64,000 nt of DNA from Dongshaea marina (lineage in GTDB: Bacteria; Pseudomonadota; Gammaproteobacteria; Enterobacterales; Aeromonadaceae): contig NZ_CP028897.1 of NCBI RefSeq assembly GCF_003072645.1, forward strand, positions 436,001 to 500,000, read 5' to 3'. The position numbers and the translations under genes are program-made. Below the pieces are notes generated by a model. That model was given only the letters and a program-made list of their open reading frames with translations, searched no databases and was not told where the DNA came from. Positions 48,430 to 58,126 of this stretch are shown here, one piece after another (positions within the stretch are counted from its first letter, which is position 1; each line of letters opens with the position of its first letter).

Positions 48430-49431
48430 TCACTTGATCTTCCAGGTCTCCGCCAGGCCACTGGAGCTGATACTTACCAGCGTCCGGGTCTGTGGCTTAT
48501 AGGCGACCGAATATACCACAGCCCCGTCGGGACGGGTGCTTTTTCCCGGGGTGACCATCCAGCTTTGTTGGCGCTTCCCGCTCTTTAGATCCCAGAGTGT
48601 CATGTTACGCGAGGGGGATCCCGTCAACAGCCAGCGATCCTGATTGGCAAAACGGATCGCACTGTAGATCTGTTGGCGGCTGATATAGTGCAATCGGCTA
48701 TGCTCCTTGCCTGTCTTGAGATTCCAGATGATCGATTGGCGCTTGCTACCAGCGGTAAAGGCGAATTTTCCCTTGGGATCGAGTTTGACCATGCTGACTC
48801 GGCTGGCATGATTAAAGCGCCAGATCACCTGGGCGGTTCGGGTGTCCCACAGGTAGGCACTGTAGTCGTTCCCTCCGGTCAGGGCATAGCGGCCATTGGC
48901 ACTGAGATCCACGCTGTTGATCTGCTCGGTGTGCGCCAGAAACTTGAGGCGTCGTCCGGTATCCACATCCAGGTGCTCCACCTTGCCATCGGTACGCCCG
49001 ATCAATACATAGCGACCGCTGGAGGAGATGGCGATGTCGCGAATCGTTGATTCTGGCTCGGAGTAGAATCCTGCGGCCTTACCGGTTTTGACGTTCCAGA
49101 TCACAAAATCACTGCGGGTTGCAGTGACCACATGGGAACCATTGGGGGAAAAGCGGGTCACAAACACATTGTTGTTGTCTTTTCCGCGATGGCTCCAGCG
49201 ATACAGGAGCTGATTGCGGTAGAGATCCCACAGCATCAGGCCGTGATGGATCGATGAGATCACCGCATATTGGCCATTGATGCTGAGATCGGCGGCGTAG
49301 GCACCGTGAGGAGCCAGGGTCTGACGGGTAACCGGGGTACTACTGTCGGTGCATGCCGCCAGTAGGAAAGCAATCGATAGTGCCTGGGCAGGAATATTTT
49401 TTGGTATTTTCATTTGAATGTTTTTGCGCAT
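48430..49431 (-). CDS. WD40-repeat lipoprotein
   Basis: The 333-residue product has a lipoprotein signal (ALSIAFLLAAC) and about six WD40-like blades, e.g. HHGLMLWDLYRNQLLYRW, SDFVIWNVKTGKA, NDYSAYLWDTRTAQV and RNMTLWDLKSGKR. It probably forms a periplasmic beta-propeller for protein interactions. Similar genes sit between fkpA and slyX in Vibrio and Shewanella. It nearly abuts slyX on the same strand and is divergent from fkpA. Function unknown. Confidence 0.85.
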   Translation of the reverse strand: MRKNIQMKIPKNIPAQALSIAFLLAACTDSSTPVTRQTLAPHGAYAADLSINGQYAVISSIHHGLMLWDLYRNQLLYRWSHRGKDNNNVFVTRFSPNGSHVVTATRSDFVIWNVKTGKAAGFYSEPESTIRDIAISSSGRYVLIGRTDGKVEHLDVDTGRRLKFLAHTEQINSVDLSANGRYALTGGNDYSAYLWDTRTAQVIWRFNHASRVSMVKLDPKGKFAFTAGSKRQSIIWNLKTGKEHSRLHYISRQQIYSAIRFANQDRWLLTGSPSRNMTLWDLKSGKRQQSWMVTPGKSTRPDGAVVYSVAYKPQTRTLVSISSSGLAETWKIK

Positions 49432-49515
49432 CCCCTCTTAGGCGTTAGTATAGATAAGTTTTACAGCCCTCAGTTGCGGAGGCTGAACAGAAGATAAGGA
49501 AGGTTGGAGATACTT

Positions 49516-50337
49516 ATGAAAAAAATGATTCAGATCTCTTTGCTGGCGGCAGCTGTGGCAGTTTCTGTCAGTGCCTGTCAGAAGAAAGAGGAGACTCAAT
49601 CTGCGGCAGCACCTGCAGCTACGGCAACTCAGCAGCAGGGTACGCTGAAGACATTTGAACAAAAATCTGCTTATGCTATCGGTTTCTCTATGGGCCGTTA
49701 TATCGGTAACACCCTGGAGCAACAGCAGAAGCTTGGGATCAAGCTGGATAATACCGTGCTGCTCGATGGCGTGAAGGATGCCCTGAACAAGCAAGGTAAG
49801 CTGGATGACAAGGCGTTGCAGGAAGTTCTCAAGCAGTATGATCAGAAGATCGGAACCCTGGCCAAGGAAAAGGCAGAGACTGAAGCGAAGGATAACCTGG
49901 CTAAGGGTGAAGCCTTCCTCAAGAAAAATGCAACCGAAGATGGCGTAAAAGTGACCAAGTCTGGCCTTGAGTACAAGGTGATCAAGCTGGGTAATGGTCC
50001 TAAGCCAACCAAAGATGATGTGGTAAAGGTTGATTACACCGGAACCCTGATCGATGGCACCAAGTTTGATAGCTCTGTCGATCGTGGCGAGCCTGCAACC
50101 TTCCCTCTGGGTCAGGTGATCCCTGGCTGGACCGAAGGCCTGCAGCTGATGCCGGTTGGTTCTGAGTTCAAATTCTTTATCCCGGCTAAGCTGGCCTATG
50201 GCGAGCACAATGCCGGAATGATCCCACCGAACTCAGTGCTGATCTTTGATGTGAAGCTGCACGAGATCGTCAAAGAGAAAAAAGCTACTGGCAAAGAGCA
50301 GGCTAAGCCTGCCAAAGAGGTCAAAAAAGCTAGCTAA
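49516..50337 (+). CDS. fkpA: FKBP-type peptidyl-prolyl isomerase FkpA
   Basis: FkpA is a periplasmic isomerase/chaperone. The 273-residue product has an N-terminal signal ending in VSVSAC, so it may be lipidated. An N-terminal dimerisation domain (FEQKSAYAIGFSMGRYIG) follows, then the FKBP domain (VVKVDYTGTLIDGTKFDSS, GQVIPGWTEGLQLMPVGSE, AYGEHNAGMIPPNSVLIFDV) and a Lys/Ala-rich tail. The ATG at 49516 has a GGAGA site. Confidence 0.95.
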   Translation: MKKMIQISLLAAAVAVSVSACQKKEETQSAAAPAATATQQQGTLKTFEQKSAYAIGFSMGRYIGNTLEQQQKLGIKLDNTVLLDGVKDALNKQGKLDDKALQEVLKQYDQKIGTLAKEKAETEAKDNLAKGEAFLKKNATEDGVKVTKSGLEYKVIKLGNGPKPTKDDVVKVDYTGTLIDGTKFDSSVDRGEPATFPLGQVIPGWTEGLQLMPVGSEFKFFIPAKLAYGEHNAGMIPPNSVLIFDVKLHEIVKEKKATGKEQAKPAKEVKKAS

Positions 50338-50360
50338 TGCAGCTTGCTTTCAAGCCAGAA

Positions 50361-50386
50361 AAACCGCCTGTTCGGGCGGTTTTTTT
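50361..50386 (+). terminator. fkpA terminator
   Basis: AACCGCC and GGCGGTT form a stem around TGTTCG, followed by seven T. It lies 24 bases after the stop codon. Confidence 0.9.
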
Positions 50387-50475
50387 ATGCCTTTTAGCCA
50401 GAACAAGAAGCTGGTTTCCAGATTACCAGGGTAAGGCGCAATCCTTGATATGGGGTTCTGTAAAACAGAAACGTC

Positions 50476-51399
50476 CTATAATCCGGCGGCTTCGGTGCTG
50501 ATGGTTACCTGGTTTCTTCCTTTCTGCTTGCTGTTGAGCATGGCGTGGCTGACCCGCAACAAAATTGACTCTGCTGATTCATTCACCTGGGTGATACTGC
50601 CGCCTATGGATGCCGTCAGTGAGCGAGTCTCGTCCTCAATATGCAGACGGCTTTTCTGGATCAGGGCGCAGATCTGCTCGGCAATTTGGGTCAATGTCAT
50701 GCTATCGCAGTCGGGCAGCAGGCAGAGGAACTGACTTTCAGACCAGCGGCCAACCGTATCAAAGGGGCGGCAGCAACCGCACAGGGTATGGCTGATGGTG
50801 CGTAGTGCCAGCTCGGCATTTTCGCTCCCATAACTGTTTTTGAATTTATCGAAGTGATCCAGATCGATAAGCAGCACGGCGAAGGGAACTGAGGTGTGGA
50901 TAAAGCTGGTCAGCATCCCCTGGAGCTCAGCCTGCAGGTGGGTGCGCTGGGGAAGGCCGGTTGCGATATCCAGCAGCTCAAGATGCCTGAGGGTCTGGTA
51001 GCGTTTTTGCGGGCTCTGAGTCGCGGAGACCTCACTAAAGAGCTCGATGCCCCCGATGATCTCTCCCTTATCGTCGCGCAGAGGTGTGGTTCTCACCTGC
51101 ACGGCCACCCGGTGGCCCCGTTTATGATGAAGAAAAACCTCGGCCTGCCTCGATTCCTCGTCAAGCATGCTGGCCGCCAGCGGGCACTTTTCAAGACAGA
51201 GCTGGCAACCGCTCGCATCCACATGGACCAGAATATTATCCTGGCAGCGGTGCCCCACTACTTCCTGTGCACTAAAGCCTGTGATCTGTTCCGCAGCCCG
51301 GTTCCAGTAGGTGATTCGGCGATCCCTGTCTACAAAATAGAGACCGTCATAGAGCTGGTCCAGGATGCTCCTTAGGTGATGATCGCGCTCCCAATCCAT
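50476..51399 (-). CDS. PAS-GGDEF domain protein with degenerate GGDEF motif
   Basis: The 307-residue product has an N-terminal PAS domain (LYFVDRDRRITYWNRAAEQITGF) with a cysteine cluster (CQDNI...GCQLCLEKCPLA). A GGDEF-type domain follows (LLDIATGLPQRTHLQ, FAVLLIDLDHFDKFKNSYG). The catalytic signature is GRWSESQF instead of GG(D/E)EF, so diguanylate cyclase activity is doubtful; it may be a sensor or c-di-GMP effector. The PAS cysteines could bind a metal or cluster. Start taken at MDWERDHHL; a longer TTG start is possible. Confidence 0.82.
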   Translation of the reverse strand: MDWERDHHLRSILDQLYDGLYFVDRDRRITYWNRAAEQITGFSAQEVVGHRCQDNILVHVDASGCQLCLEKCPLAASMLDEESRQAEVFLHHKRGHRVAVQVRTTPLRDDKGEIIGGIELFSEVSATQSPQKRYQTLRHLELLDIATGLPQRTHLQAELQGMLTSFIHTSVPFAVLLIDLDHFDKFKNSYGSENAELALRTISHTLCGCCRPFDTVGRWSESQFLCLLPDCDSMTLTQIAEQICALIQKSRLHIEDETRSLTASIGGSITQVNESAESILLRVSHAMLNSKQKGRNQVTISTEAAGL

Positions 51400-51459
51400 G
51401 GTGACGCCCTGTATCCATTCCTTTGTAAGCTTAAGTATAACCAATCAATTTAAGGATTA

Positions 51460-51792
51460 TCACTCAGGCTCTGGCTGGCAACTTTGGATCAGCCATTCCC
51501 GGTAATCTTTGGAGCAGGCCGAAATCTCAGTTGCGATAATCTCCGGAACATCATAGCTGTGAAGGGAGAGGATCGCCGCCTCAACCCTGGCAAAGTTCTG
51601 CTGGGTACTTTTGATCTGCAGCAGCACTTCCGGCTCAGACTCAACCTGTTGCTGCCAGCGGTACACAGAGAGCACCGGACTGCTGATGGTGGCACATCCT
51701 GCCAGACGTTGTTCAATCAGCGCGCTGGCAATTGTCTGTGCCTCCTGAACGTCTTTGCAGCTGCAGTGGATCAGTATGATGGTTTGGCTCAT
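51460..51792 (-). CDS. cutA: Divalent-cation tolerance protein CutA
   Basis: CutA is a small trimeric cytosolic protein linked to copper tolerance, with unclear exact role. The 110-residue product contains LIEQRLAGCATISSPVLSVYRWQ and the YDVPEIIATEI motif. The start MSQTIILIHCSC matches the family; the longer frame overlaps dcuA. The order aspA-dcuA-cutA is conserved in gammaproteobacteria (with dsbD next in E. coli). Confidence 0.94.
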   Translation of the reverse strand: MSQTIILIHCSCKDVQEAQTIASALIEQRLAGCATISSPVLSVYRWQQQVESEPEVLLQIKSTQQNFARVEAAILSLHSYDVPEIIATEISACSKDYREWLIQSCQPEPE

Positions 51793-51838
51793 GGTTACAC
51801 CTCCCTGTGTTGCTGTTTGTTGTCTGCCGTGACAAAAA

Positions 51839-53143
51839 TCAGAGTACCACCGGCCCCAGCAAGAAGCCAAAGAACACGGCTAAGGCTATGGTCAGGGTGC
51901 CTGGTATCAGGAAGGGGTGATTGAACACCCAGCGGCCGATCCGGGTCGACCCCGTATCATCCATCTCGGTTGCAGCCAGCAAGGTGGGGTAGGTTGGCAG
52001 AATAAACAGGGCGCTGACCGCACAAAATGAGGCGATCGCTGCCACCGGGCTGACTCCCAGCATCAGGGCCGCCGGCATCAGAGCCTGGGTGGTCGCGGCC
52101 TGGGAGTAGAGCAGGGTGGAAGCAAAGAACAGGATCACCGCCAGCAGCCAGGCATGCATATGCAGCAGCTCGCCGGAGAACTCCTTGATCTCCAGAATGT
52201 GGTTGGAAATCAGGGTATCTCCCAGCCAGGCCACACCCAGCACGCAGACACAGGCGCTCATGCCGCTGCGGAAGGTGCTGGCTTCTGTGATGAGTGGCGC
52301 TTCCAGCTTACACAAGAAGGTGATGAGGGTGGCGGCCGATAACATGAAGATCATGATCGCTTCGTTGCGCGGCATCGGTGGATGCTTAATCAGTCCAACC
52401 ATGTCGGAGATAGAGGTTGCGTAGATGACCACGGCTACGATCGCCAGCAGGAAGATCAGCACCGAGCGCTTGGCATGGGGCTTGATCTTAATTTCGGACA
52501 TCTTTTTATAGGTCACCAACCCCTCGGCTAAGCGCTGCTGATAGACAGGGTCTTTCTCCAGAGGCTTACCCAGGAAGTTACAGACAAAGGCGGCGCACAT
52601 GCAGGCGGCGAAGGTGGTGGGGATGGCGATCATCAGCAGTTGCAGATAATCGACCCCCATCGGCTTGAGCAGGCCACTGAAGATCACCACAGCCGCCGAT
52701 ATTGGAGATGCGGTGATCGCGATCTGGGACGCGATGACGGCGATACTCAGTGGGCGGGAGGGGCGGATCTTCTGCTCTTTGGCCACTTCTACAATCACCG
52801 GTAGGGTTGAGTAGGCGGTGTGGCCGGTCCCGGCCAGCAGGGTCATCACATAGGTGACACAGGGGGCAAGGAAGGTGATCCAGCGAGGGTGTTTTCGCAG
52901 AATATGTTCGGCCAGTTTCACCAGGTAGTCCATGCCGCCTGCGGTTTGCATCGCGGCAATGGCTCCGATCACTGACATGATAATCAGGATCACATCGACC
53001 GGAATTGAACCGGGTTTAAGGCCCATGACGAAGGTGAGGATCAGTACCCCGAGCCCCCCGGCAAAGCCTATACCTATGCTTCCCAAGCGGGCCCCAAGAA
53101 ATATGGCGAACAGAACAATGACAAATTCCAGACCAAACATCAT
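51839..53143 (-). CDS. dcuA: Anaerobic C4-dicarboxylate antiporter DcuA
   Basis: DcuA exchanges fumarate, malate or aspartate for succinate during anaerobic growth and aspartate uptake. The 434-residue product has about ten or more membrane helices, with family motifs AIAAMQTAGGMDYLVKLAE, LLAGTGHTAYSTLPVI and SQIAITASPISAAVV. It follows aspA on the same strand and together they supply fumarate from aspartate. Confidence 0.95.
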   Translation of the reverse strand: MMFGLEFVIVLFAIFLGARLGSIGIGFAGGLGVLILTFVMGLKPGSIPVDVILIIMSVIGAIAAMQTAGGMDYLVKLAEHILRKHPRWITFLAPCVTYVMTLLAGTGHTAYSTLPVIVEVAKEQKIRPSRPLSIAVIASQIAITASPISAAVVIFSGLLKPMGVDYLQLLMIAIPTTFAACMCAAFVCNFLGKPLEKDPVYQQRLAEGLVTYKKMSEIKIKPHAKRSVLIFLLAIVAVVIYATSISDMVGLIKHPPMPRNEAIMIFMLSAATLITFLCKLEAPLITEASTFRSGMSACVCVLGVAWLGDTLISNHILEIKEFSGELLHMHAWLLAVILFFASTLLYSQAATTQALMPAALMLGVSPVAAIASFCAVSALFILPTYPTLLAATEMDDTGSTRIGRWVFNHPFLIPGTLTIALAVFFGFLLGPVVL

Positions 53144-53246
53144 CTATTACTCCTGGCGATATCAATAATTTCGGTCGTAGTGGCTTCTTGTGGAAGGAGT
53201 TGGTGTAGGTTTGTCCGCTGTGTCCTTTCAGCAAGAGGTTGAAGGA

Positions 53247-53271
53247 TAAAGAAAGGGCGCCATCGGCGCCC
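53247..53271 (-). terminator. Hairpin after aspA
   Basis: GGGCGCC and GGCGCCC form a stem with loop ATC. On the minus strand it is followed by TTTCTTT, 16 bases past the aspA stop, so it is a partial terminator before dcuA. Confidence 0.75.
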
Positions 53272-53286
53272 TGTTACAGATCAATT

Positions 53287-54735
53287 TTAAGCGGTTGTCT
53301 GCGCAGCCTTGCCATAGCGCTTGGCTTTGTACTCAGGGTGCTTGAGGTTCTCTACCGCAAAGATCTCATTGAGCTGTTGCTCGGTGAGAAGGCCTCGCTC
53401 CAGCACGACTTCACGCACGCTCTTGCCGGTGGAAGCACAGATCTTGCCGACAATGTCTCCCTCATGGTGACCGATAAACGGATTGAGGAAGGTCACAATG
53501 CCAATGGAGTTAAAGACAAAGCCTTCACAGATCTCACGGTTGGCGGTGATGCCGCGAACACACTTCTCATCCAGGGCGATACAGGCTTTCTCCATCAGGT
53601 GAATCGACTCAAATAGGCTCTGACCGATCACCGGCTCCATGACGTTCAGTTGCAACTGACCCGCCTCAGCGGCCATGGTGATAGTGATATCGTTACCAAC
53701 CACCTTGAAGGAGGCCTGGTTTACCACCTCGGGGATCACAGGGTTGACCTTGGCTGGCATGATGGAGGAGCCAGCCTGCAGCTCAGGCAGGTTGATCTCA
53801 TTGAGTCCACAGCGAGGGCCGGAAGAGAGCAGGCGCAGATCGTTACAGATCTTAGAGAGCTTCACCGCCAGACGCTTGAAGGCACCGGAGAGCATAACGT
53901 AGGCGCCACAGTCTGAGGTGGCTTCAATCAGATCTTCTGCCGGTGTATAAGCCTGTCCGGTGATCTCAGCCAGCTTCTGAATGGCCAGTGCTGAGTACTC
54001 TTTTGGCGTGTTGATGCCGGTACCGATCGCGGTGGCACCCAGGTTTACTTCCAGCAGCAACTCCTGGCAACGCTTGATGCTCTTGATCTCCTCTTTAAGA
54101 GTGACGGCATAAGCATGGAACTCCTGGCCCAGGGTCATGGGAACCGCATCCTGCAGCTGGGTACGCCCCATCTTCAGGATGTCATCAAATTCACGGGATT
54201 TTGTATCAAAGGCATCGACCAGGCGCTCAATGGCCAGCAGCGCGGTTTCGACACTGTTGTAGACTGCGACCCGGAATCCGGTTGGGTAGGCATCGTTGGT
54301 TGACTGACACTTGTTCACATGATCATTCGGGTTGATGACCTCATAGTCACCTTTTTCCTTACCCATCAGTTCCAGAGCCAGGTTGGCCAGCACCTCATTG
54401 GTATTCATATTTACCGAAGTTCCGGCGCCGCCCTGGAACAGATCAACCGGGAACTGATCGAAGCACTTACCTGTCTCCAGCATGGTGTCGCACGCCTTGA
54501 CGATCATCTCGGCGACGCTCGGATCTATGGTACCCAGCTCGCCATTAGCCAGAGCTGCGGCTTTCTTGGTCAGGACCATGCCTCGTACGAATTCAGGAAC
54601 ATCGGATATTTTGCCGGAGCTGATGTGGAAGTTTTCCACGGCTCTTAAGGTGTGAACACCATAGTAGGCATTGGCTGGAATTTCTTTGGTACCCAGGAGA
54701 TCTTCTTCTGTACGAGTGCGTGCTGTGTCAGACAT
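53287..54735 (-). CDS. aspA: Aspartate ammonia-lyase
   Basis: AspA reversibly deaminates aspartate to fumarate and ammonia, feeding anaerobic fumarate respiration. The 482-residue product begins [20 protein letters not shown]. It has the [13 protein letters not shown] and [13 protein letters not shown] substrate motifs and the superfamily signature [16 protein letters not shown] with the catalytic serine loop. Length and frame are normal. Confidence 0.96.
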   Translation of the reverse strand: MSDTARTRTEEDLLGTKEIPANAYYGVHTLRAVENFHISSGKISDVPEFVRGMVLTKKAAALANGELGTIDPSVAEMIVKACDTMLETGKCFDQFPVDLFQGGAGTSVNMNTNEVLANLALELMGKEKGDYEVINPNDHVNKCQSTNDAYPTGFRVAVYNSVETALLAIERLVDAFDTKSREFDDILKMGRTQLQDAVPMTLGQEFHAYAVTLKEEIKSIKRCQELLLEVNLGATAIGTGINTPKEYSALAIQKLAEITGQAYTPAEDLIEATSDCGAYVMLSGAFKRLAVKLSKICNDLRLLSSGPRCGLNEINLPELQAGSSIMPAKVNPVIPEVVNQASFKVVGNDITITMAAEAGQLQLNVMEPVIGQSLFESIHLMEKACIALDEKCVRGITANREICEGFVFNSIGIVTFLNPFIGHHEGDIVGKICASTGKSVREVVLERGLLTEQQLNEIFAVENLKHPEYKAKRYGKAAQTTA

Positions 54736-55193
54736 GATTACTACCGCCTTAATAAGATCAAAATCGACGCTATGAATGAGCTGTTTTAGAAAAATCGCAT
54801 GTTGCCAGTTTTCAGCGCCGGATAAAAGAGATTTGTTTGATTTTTGAACTGTTTGACTCAGGGTCTTAATTCGGGAGCCATTCTAACCGGTGTCGCTTCG
54901 GAAAAAATCAGAGTTGGATCACTAAAAATGAACAAAAGATTTGTCGAGTGTTATTTATTTGATTTTTATTCGATTTATCCTTGGCTCACAGCCTATTTGT
55001 GTGAGCCAGATCCCGACCAGAGCTAATTCGGATGATGTTATATCCCGGGGAAAGGGTTGAAAAACATGCGCAGGAAACCCAGATCTGAACACTCAGAGAG
55101 CTATCTGTGTCAAAAGCGACTTGGAATATGAAGGTTCCTCCGGGAGCAGGGAGTTGTTTCGAAGTCGCCTCGAAAGGCACCTAAGAGAGTATT
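54736..55193. other. aspA-fxsA divergent intergenic region
   Basis: 458 bases, AT-rich, without a credible gene. TTTGATTTTTGAAC near 54837 only weakly resembles an FNR site, and I do not call it. Promoters for aspA (minus) and fxsA (plus) must lie here. Confidence 0.4.
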
Positions 55194-55667
55194 GTGAAAA
55201 AATTTTCAGTGATTGTCTGGCTCGGCGTGCTGGCCGAGTTGTTTGTACTGGTTGCCGTGGGCTCTGTGATTGGCCCCCTGGCAACCATAGTGTTGGTGGT
55301 ATTGACCTCAATGTTGGGTGCTTCCCTGCTCAAGGGAAACGGCCTTAAGAATATTCGTCAGGCTCAGCAACAGATGTCGGAGCAGATCCCTGCGCCGGGG
55401 ACCATGTTCCAGGGACTCTCCCATGGTGTAGCCGGATTTTTACTGTTACTCCCGGGCTTTATCTCCGATCTGATTGGATTGTTGCTGCTATTACCCTTGG
55501 TGCAACGAGTGCTGATCCGTCTGGTGCTGGGGCGTTTGGTGCCTGGCGCTGCGATGTGGGGGAGTGACTTGAACCGTGGCAGGGCGGCAAACGCGACCGA
55601 TGAGCAGGCAGTTCAGCAGGGGGATGTGTTTGAAGGTGAATTTGAGCGCCAGGACAAAGAGCGTTAG
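55194..55667 (+). CDS. fxsA: FxsA family membrane protein
   Basis: FxsA is a small inner-membrane protein; in E. coli its overproduction suppresses F-exclusion of phage T7. The 157-residue product has three to four hydrophobic segments, the conserved ATIVLVVLTSMLGASLLKGNG and FLLLLPGFISDLIGLLLLLP, and a polar C-terminal tail. The start is GTG. It lies upstream of groES-groEL as in many gammaproteobacteria, although three genes intervene here. Confidence 0.93.
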   Translation: MKKFSVIVWLGVLAELFVLVAVGSVIGPLATIVLVVLTSMLGASLLKGNGLKNIRQAQQQMSEQIPAPGTMFQGLSHGVAGFLLLLPGFISDLIGLLLLLPLVQRVLIRLVLGRLVPGAAMWGSDLNRGRAANATDEQAVQQGDVFEGEFERQDKER

Positions 55668-56003
55668 TGTAGCGAACCCTTTAGCTTTCATCCGGATAAG
55701 GCTGATAATTTTAAACGCTCTACTCTGAAAGAACCGGCTCTGACATCTTTATGGTGAGCTGCCGTGAGTCCCCTCACTGGGTACGCTTCGCTCTATTCCA
55801 GTGCAAAGAGCAGCCAAAAGCCAATCACCGACAAAAAGATCCCGATGAGGGTCACGAAGTTGAACATGGCAGTGGTCTTTTTTACAACAGGGTAACTCAC
55901 AGTGTAGTCGTTTTATGTTGCGACCAGGGGCCATTATCCGGAACGGCATTGCAACTAGTTGTTTGGCCGTCTTTTTTAAAGAGTTAAGTTCAATGAGGAG
56001 TTC
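55668..56003. other. Intergenic region with one possible small minus-strand ORF
   Basis: No standard gene is seen. The only candidate is the 35-codon hydrophobic frame listed separately at 55793-55900. No repeat or terminator is apparent. Confidence 0.4.
55793..55900 (-). CDS. Possible small membrane protein, 35 residues (speculative)
   Basis: A GTG-started frame encodes VSYPVVKKTTAMF followed by a single hydrophobic helix (FVTLIGIFLSVIGFWLLFAL) and a final glutamate. The layout of a short basic N terminus plus one transmembrane segment is typical of small bacterial membrane proteins. No good ribosome site precedes the GTG or the internal ATG, so I cannot exclude chance. Confidence 0.3.
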   Translation of the reverse strand: MSYPVVKKTTAMFNFVTLIGIFLSVIGFWLLFALE

Positions 56004-56462
56004 ATGAGTTACACCAGCGATGAGCAGGATAGCAGGGTACTGCAGCGTATCAGAGCCTGTGTGAAAAAGGTGGTGTATTCGACGAAACGCCATCTCATAG
56101 ATGAAGCAAGCAAGGCTGTGATTCGCAACCAGGGGATGTCCCCCGGCGATCTTGGAGTGAAGCGCACCCTGATCGACAGCCGCAAACGGATGGTCAGGTT
56201 ATTTGAGGCCAAACTGCTACAGCTTGAGGTCACCCTGAATAGCTCACGAATGCTGTTTATTCTCAGGCTTGAGGATGCGCCCGATTTTTGTGACCGGGTG
56301 CTGCGGGTCTGCCCCATGGCTGATATTTTTGCGCTGGATCAGATCATCGGCTCCGGTCGCCAGATGGAGATCGCTGTGGAAGGATTTTGGCCGCAAGTGA
56401 TCGATTTTTACGCCGATCAGCTTTGGGGAGCGATCCAATCCTATAACAAAGAGCAGGAGTGA
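56004..56462 (+). CDS. Hypothetical protein, 152 residues
   Basis: I do not recognise the family. The product begins MSYTSDEQDSRVLQRIRACVKKVVY and is mixed helical and charged, with no signal peptide or membrane segment. A GAGGAG ribosome site lies before the ATG, and the base composition is like neighbouring genes, so it is probably real. It is convergent with the MATE transporter gene. Confidence 0.6.
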   Translation: MSYTSDEQDSRVLQRIRACVKKVVYSTKRHLIDEASKAVIRNQGMSPGDLGVKRTLIDSRKRMVRLFEAKLLQLEVTLNSSRMLFILRLEDAPDFCDRVLRVCPMADIFALDQIIGSGRQMEIAVEGFWPQVIDFYADQLWGAIQSYNKEQE

Positions 56463-56548
56463 CTCTGCTGCCAACCATGGCTTTAATGCTCAATCTCCCG
56501 CAGAGTCACGCCCTAGAGTTAACCCACTATTCACATCCCAATTTTGAT

Positions 56549-57901
56549 TTAGCCTCGCAAAAAACCCCGGGGGAAGCTGCGGGCGCTAAAGTGCAGGGCG
56601 ATGGCTCCGCTGCACAGGCTGGCGGCCAGCAGGCCGCAGAAGATCCCCGTGGTTCCGGCGAGCTGACTTCCAAGCCAGGCAAAAGGCACCACAAAAACAA
56701 ACAACCGCATTCCGTTAAATAGCAGTGAGGCGACAGGCGCCTGCAGGCCATTGAGGGCAGATGCCAGTAGCATCAGGCAGCCCTGCATCCCGTATCCCAG
56801 GGGCACAATCCGCAGATAGAGGGTAATCAGCTCCTCAACCCTGGGATGACTGCTAAATGCCATCGCCACCCAGGGACTGATGACAAAGATAATCCCATAT
56901 AGCAGTAGTCCCGAAAGAATGGAGAAGCGGATCGAAACAAACAGCGCCGTGCGACTGCGTTGATGCTGGGCCGCCCCGGTATTTTGCGCAACAAAGGGGG
57001 CCAGCACTGAGCACAGAGCCATGATGACGATCAGCAGCAGGCTCTCAACCCTCGATGCTGCGCCATAGGCTGCCACCACTTCGGTCCCGAAGCGGGCAAA
57101 GATCATCATCAAAATGGCGTTGGCAAAGGGGGTGAGCAGGTTGGTTAAAGAAGCGGGCAGGGCGATACGCAAAATGCGTCGCCAGTTATCAACAAGCTCA
57201 CGCAGCGAGGCCACTTCAAATACCAGCAGCTTCTCTCGCTGGCGCAGGATATACAGGCTTACCACCAGGGCTATTAGCCAGGAGAGTGCCGAGGCGATGA
57301 CGGCGCCTTGGATCCCGAGTTGCGGAAAGGGTCCCAACCCAAAGATCAGCAGGGGGTCGACCACTCCATTGACCAGGCCGGCGACCGTCATCACGATTGC
57401 CGGGGTACGGGTATCTCCGGTGGCGCGGATCGCTGCATTGCCCAGCATGGGAATCGCCAAAAGAGGCAGGGCGGTAAACCAGATCACCATATAACTTCGG
57501 ATCAGCGGCAGCAGAGACTCCGGAGCTCCCAGCAAACGAAACAGCGGGTTCATCCACAGGTGACACAGGTTTGCAAGGATAAGGATAGACACCAGCCCAA
57601 GCAGAATACCGTGACTGGCGAGCTTGGCAGCCAGGTGACGATCACCCTCACCCAGGGTGTGTGCCAGCACAGAGCTCAGACCGACGCCAAGTCCCATCAA
57701 AATCGAACTCAGCATGAAGGTGACCGGAAAGGTGAAACTGACCGCCGCCAGGGCCTGGGTGCCGAGCAGGCCTATAAAAAAGGTGTCAACCAGGTTAAAG
57801 GTAAGAATCGCAATAATCCCCAGGGCCATGGGGGCACCCATTCGGGTCAGGGTTTGCGGGATCGGATCACTGAGGAGTGAATGGGGATTGGAGCTTGGCA
57901 T
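56549..57901 (-). CDS. MATE family efflux transporter
   Basis: A 12-helix Na+- or H+-coupled multidrug/metabolite exporter. The 450-residue product has MatE repeats starting PMALGIIAILTFNLVDTFFIGLLG and ALPASLTNLLTPFANAILMM, with the family GxxNAAIRATGDTRTP motif. Substrates are not predictable. It is divergent from groES; its upstream region borders the heat-shock promoter. Confidence 0.9.
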   Translation of the reverse strand: MPSSNPHSLLSDPIPQTLTRMGAPMALGIIAILTFNLVDTFFIGLLGTQALAAVSFTFPVTFMLSSILMGLGVGLSSVLAHTLGEGDRHLAAKLASHGILLGLVSILILANLCHLWMNPLFRLLGAPESLLPLIRSYMVIWFTALPLLAIPMLGNAAIRATGDTRTPAIVMTVAGLVNGVVDPLLIFGLGPFPQLGIQGAVIASALSWLIALVVSLYILRQREKLLVFEVASLRELVDNWRRILRIALPASLTNLLTPFANAILMMIFARFGTEVVAAYGAASRVESLLLIVIMALCSVLAPFVAQNTGAAQHQRSRTALFVSIRFSILSGLLLYGIIFVISPWVAMAFSSHPRVEELITLYLRIVPLGYGMQGCLMLLASALNGLQAPVASLLFNGMRLFVFVVPFAWLGSQLAGTTGIFCGLLAASLCSGAIALHFSARSFPRGFLRG

Positions 57902-58000
57902 GGCTCATTCTAGCATGCGATTTTTTACTCTGTCTAAATCCGAAATAGGCCGGGTTGGTGATGCCGATCCCATCGGTTTAAAAAAAAATTCGCTGCATCC

Positions 58001-58028
58001 CTTGAAGTGATTGAATGCGTCCCCATCT
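58001..58028 (+). promoter_or_regulatory. Sigma-32 heat-shock promoter of groESL
   Basis: CTTGAA (58001-58006) and CCCCATCT (58021-58028) are separated by 14 bases, fitting the sigma-32 consensus CTTGAA-N13/14-CCCCAT. They lie about 100 bases before the groES ATG. Confidence 0.92.
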
Positions 58029-58126
58029 AGTTGAGACTGGCGTTGACAATATGGTCAAGCTGTTTGAACTGATGCGGCATAGACGCCGCAAAATCGTGTG
58101 ACAAAACTCATTTAGGGGAGTTATCG

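Noticed and set aside
54830-54860. FNR-like site upstream of aspA
   Set aside because: TTTGATTTTTGAAC lacks the second half-site of TTGATnnnnATCAA; too weak to call.
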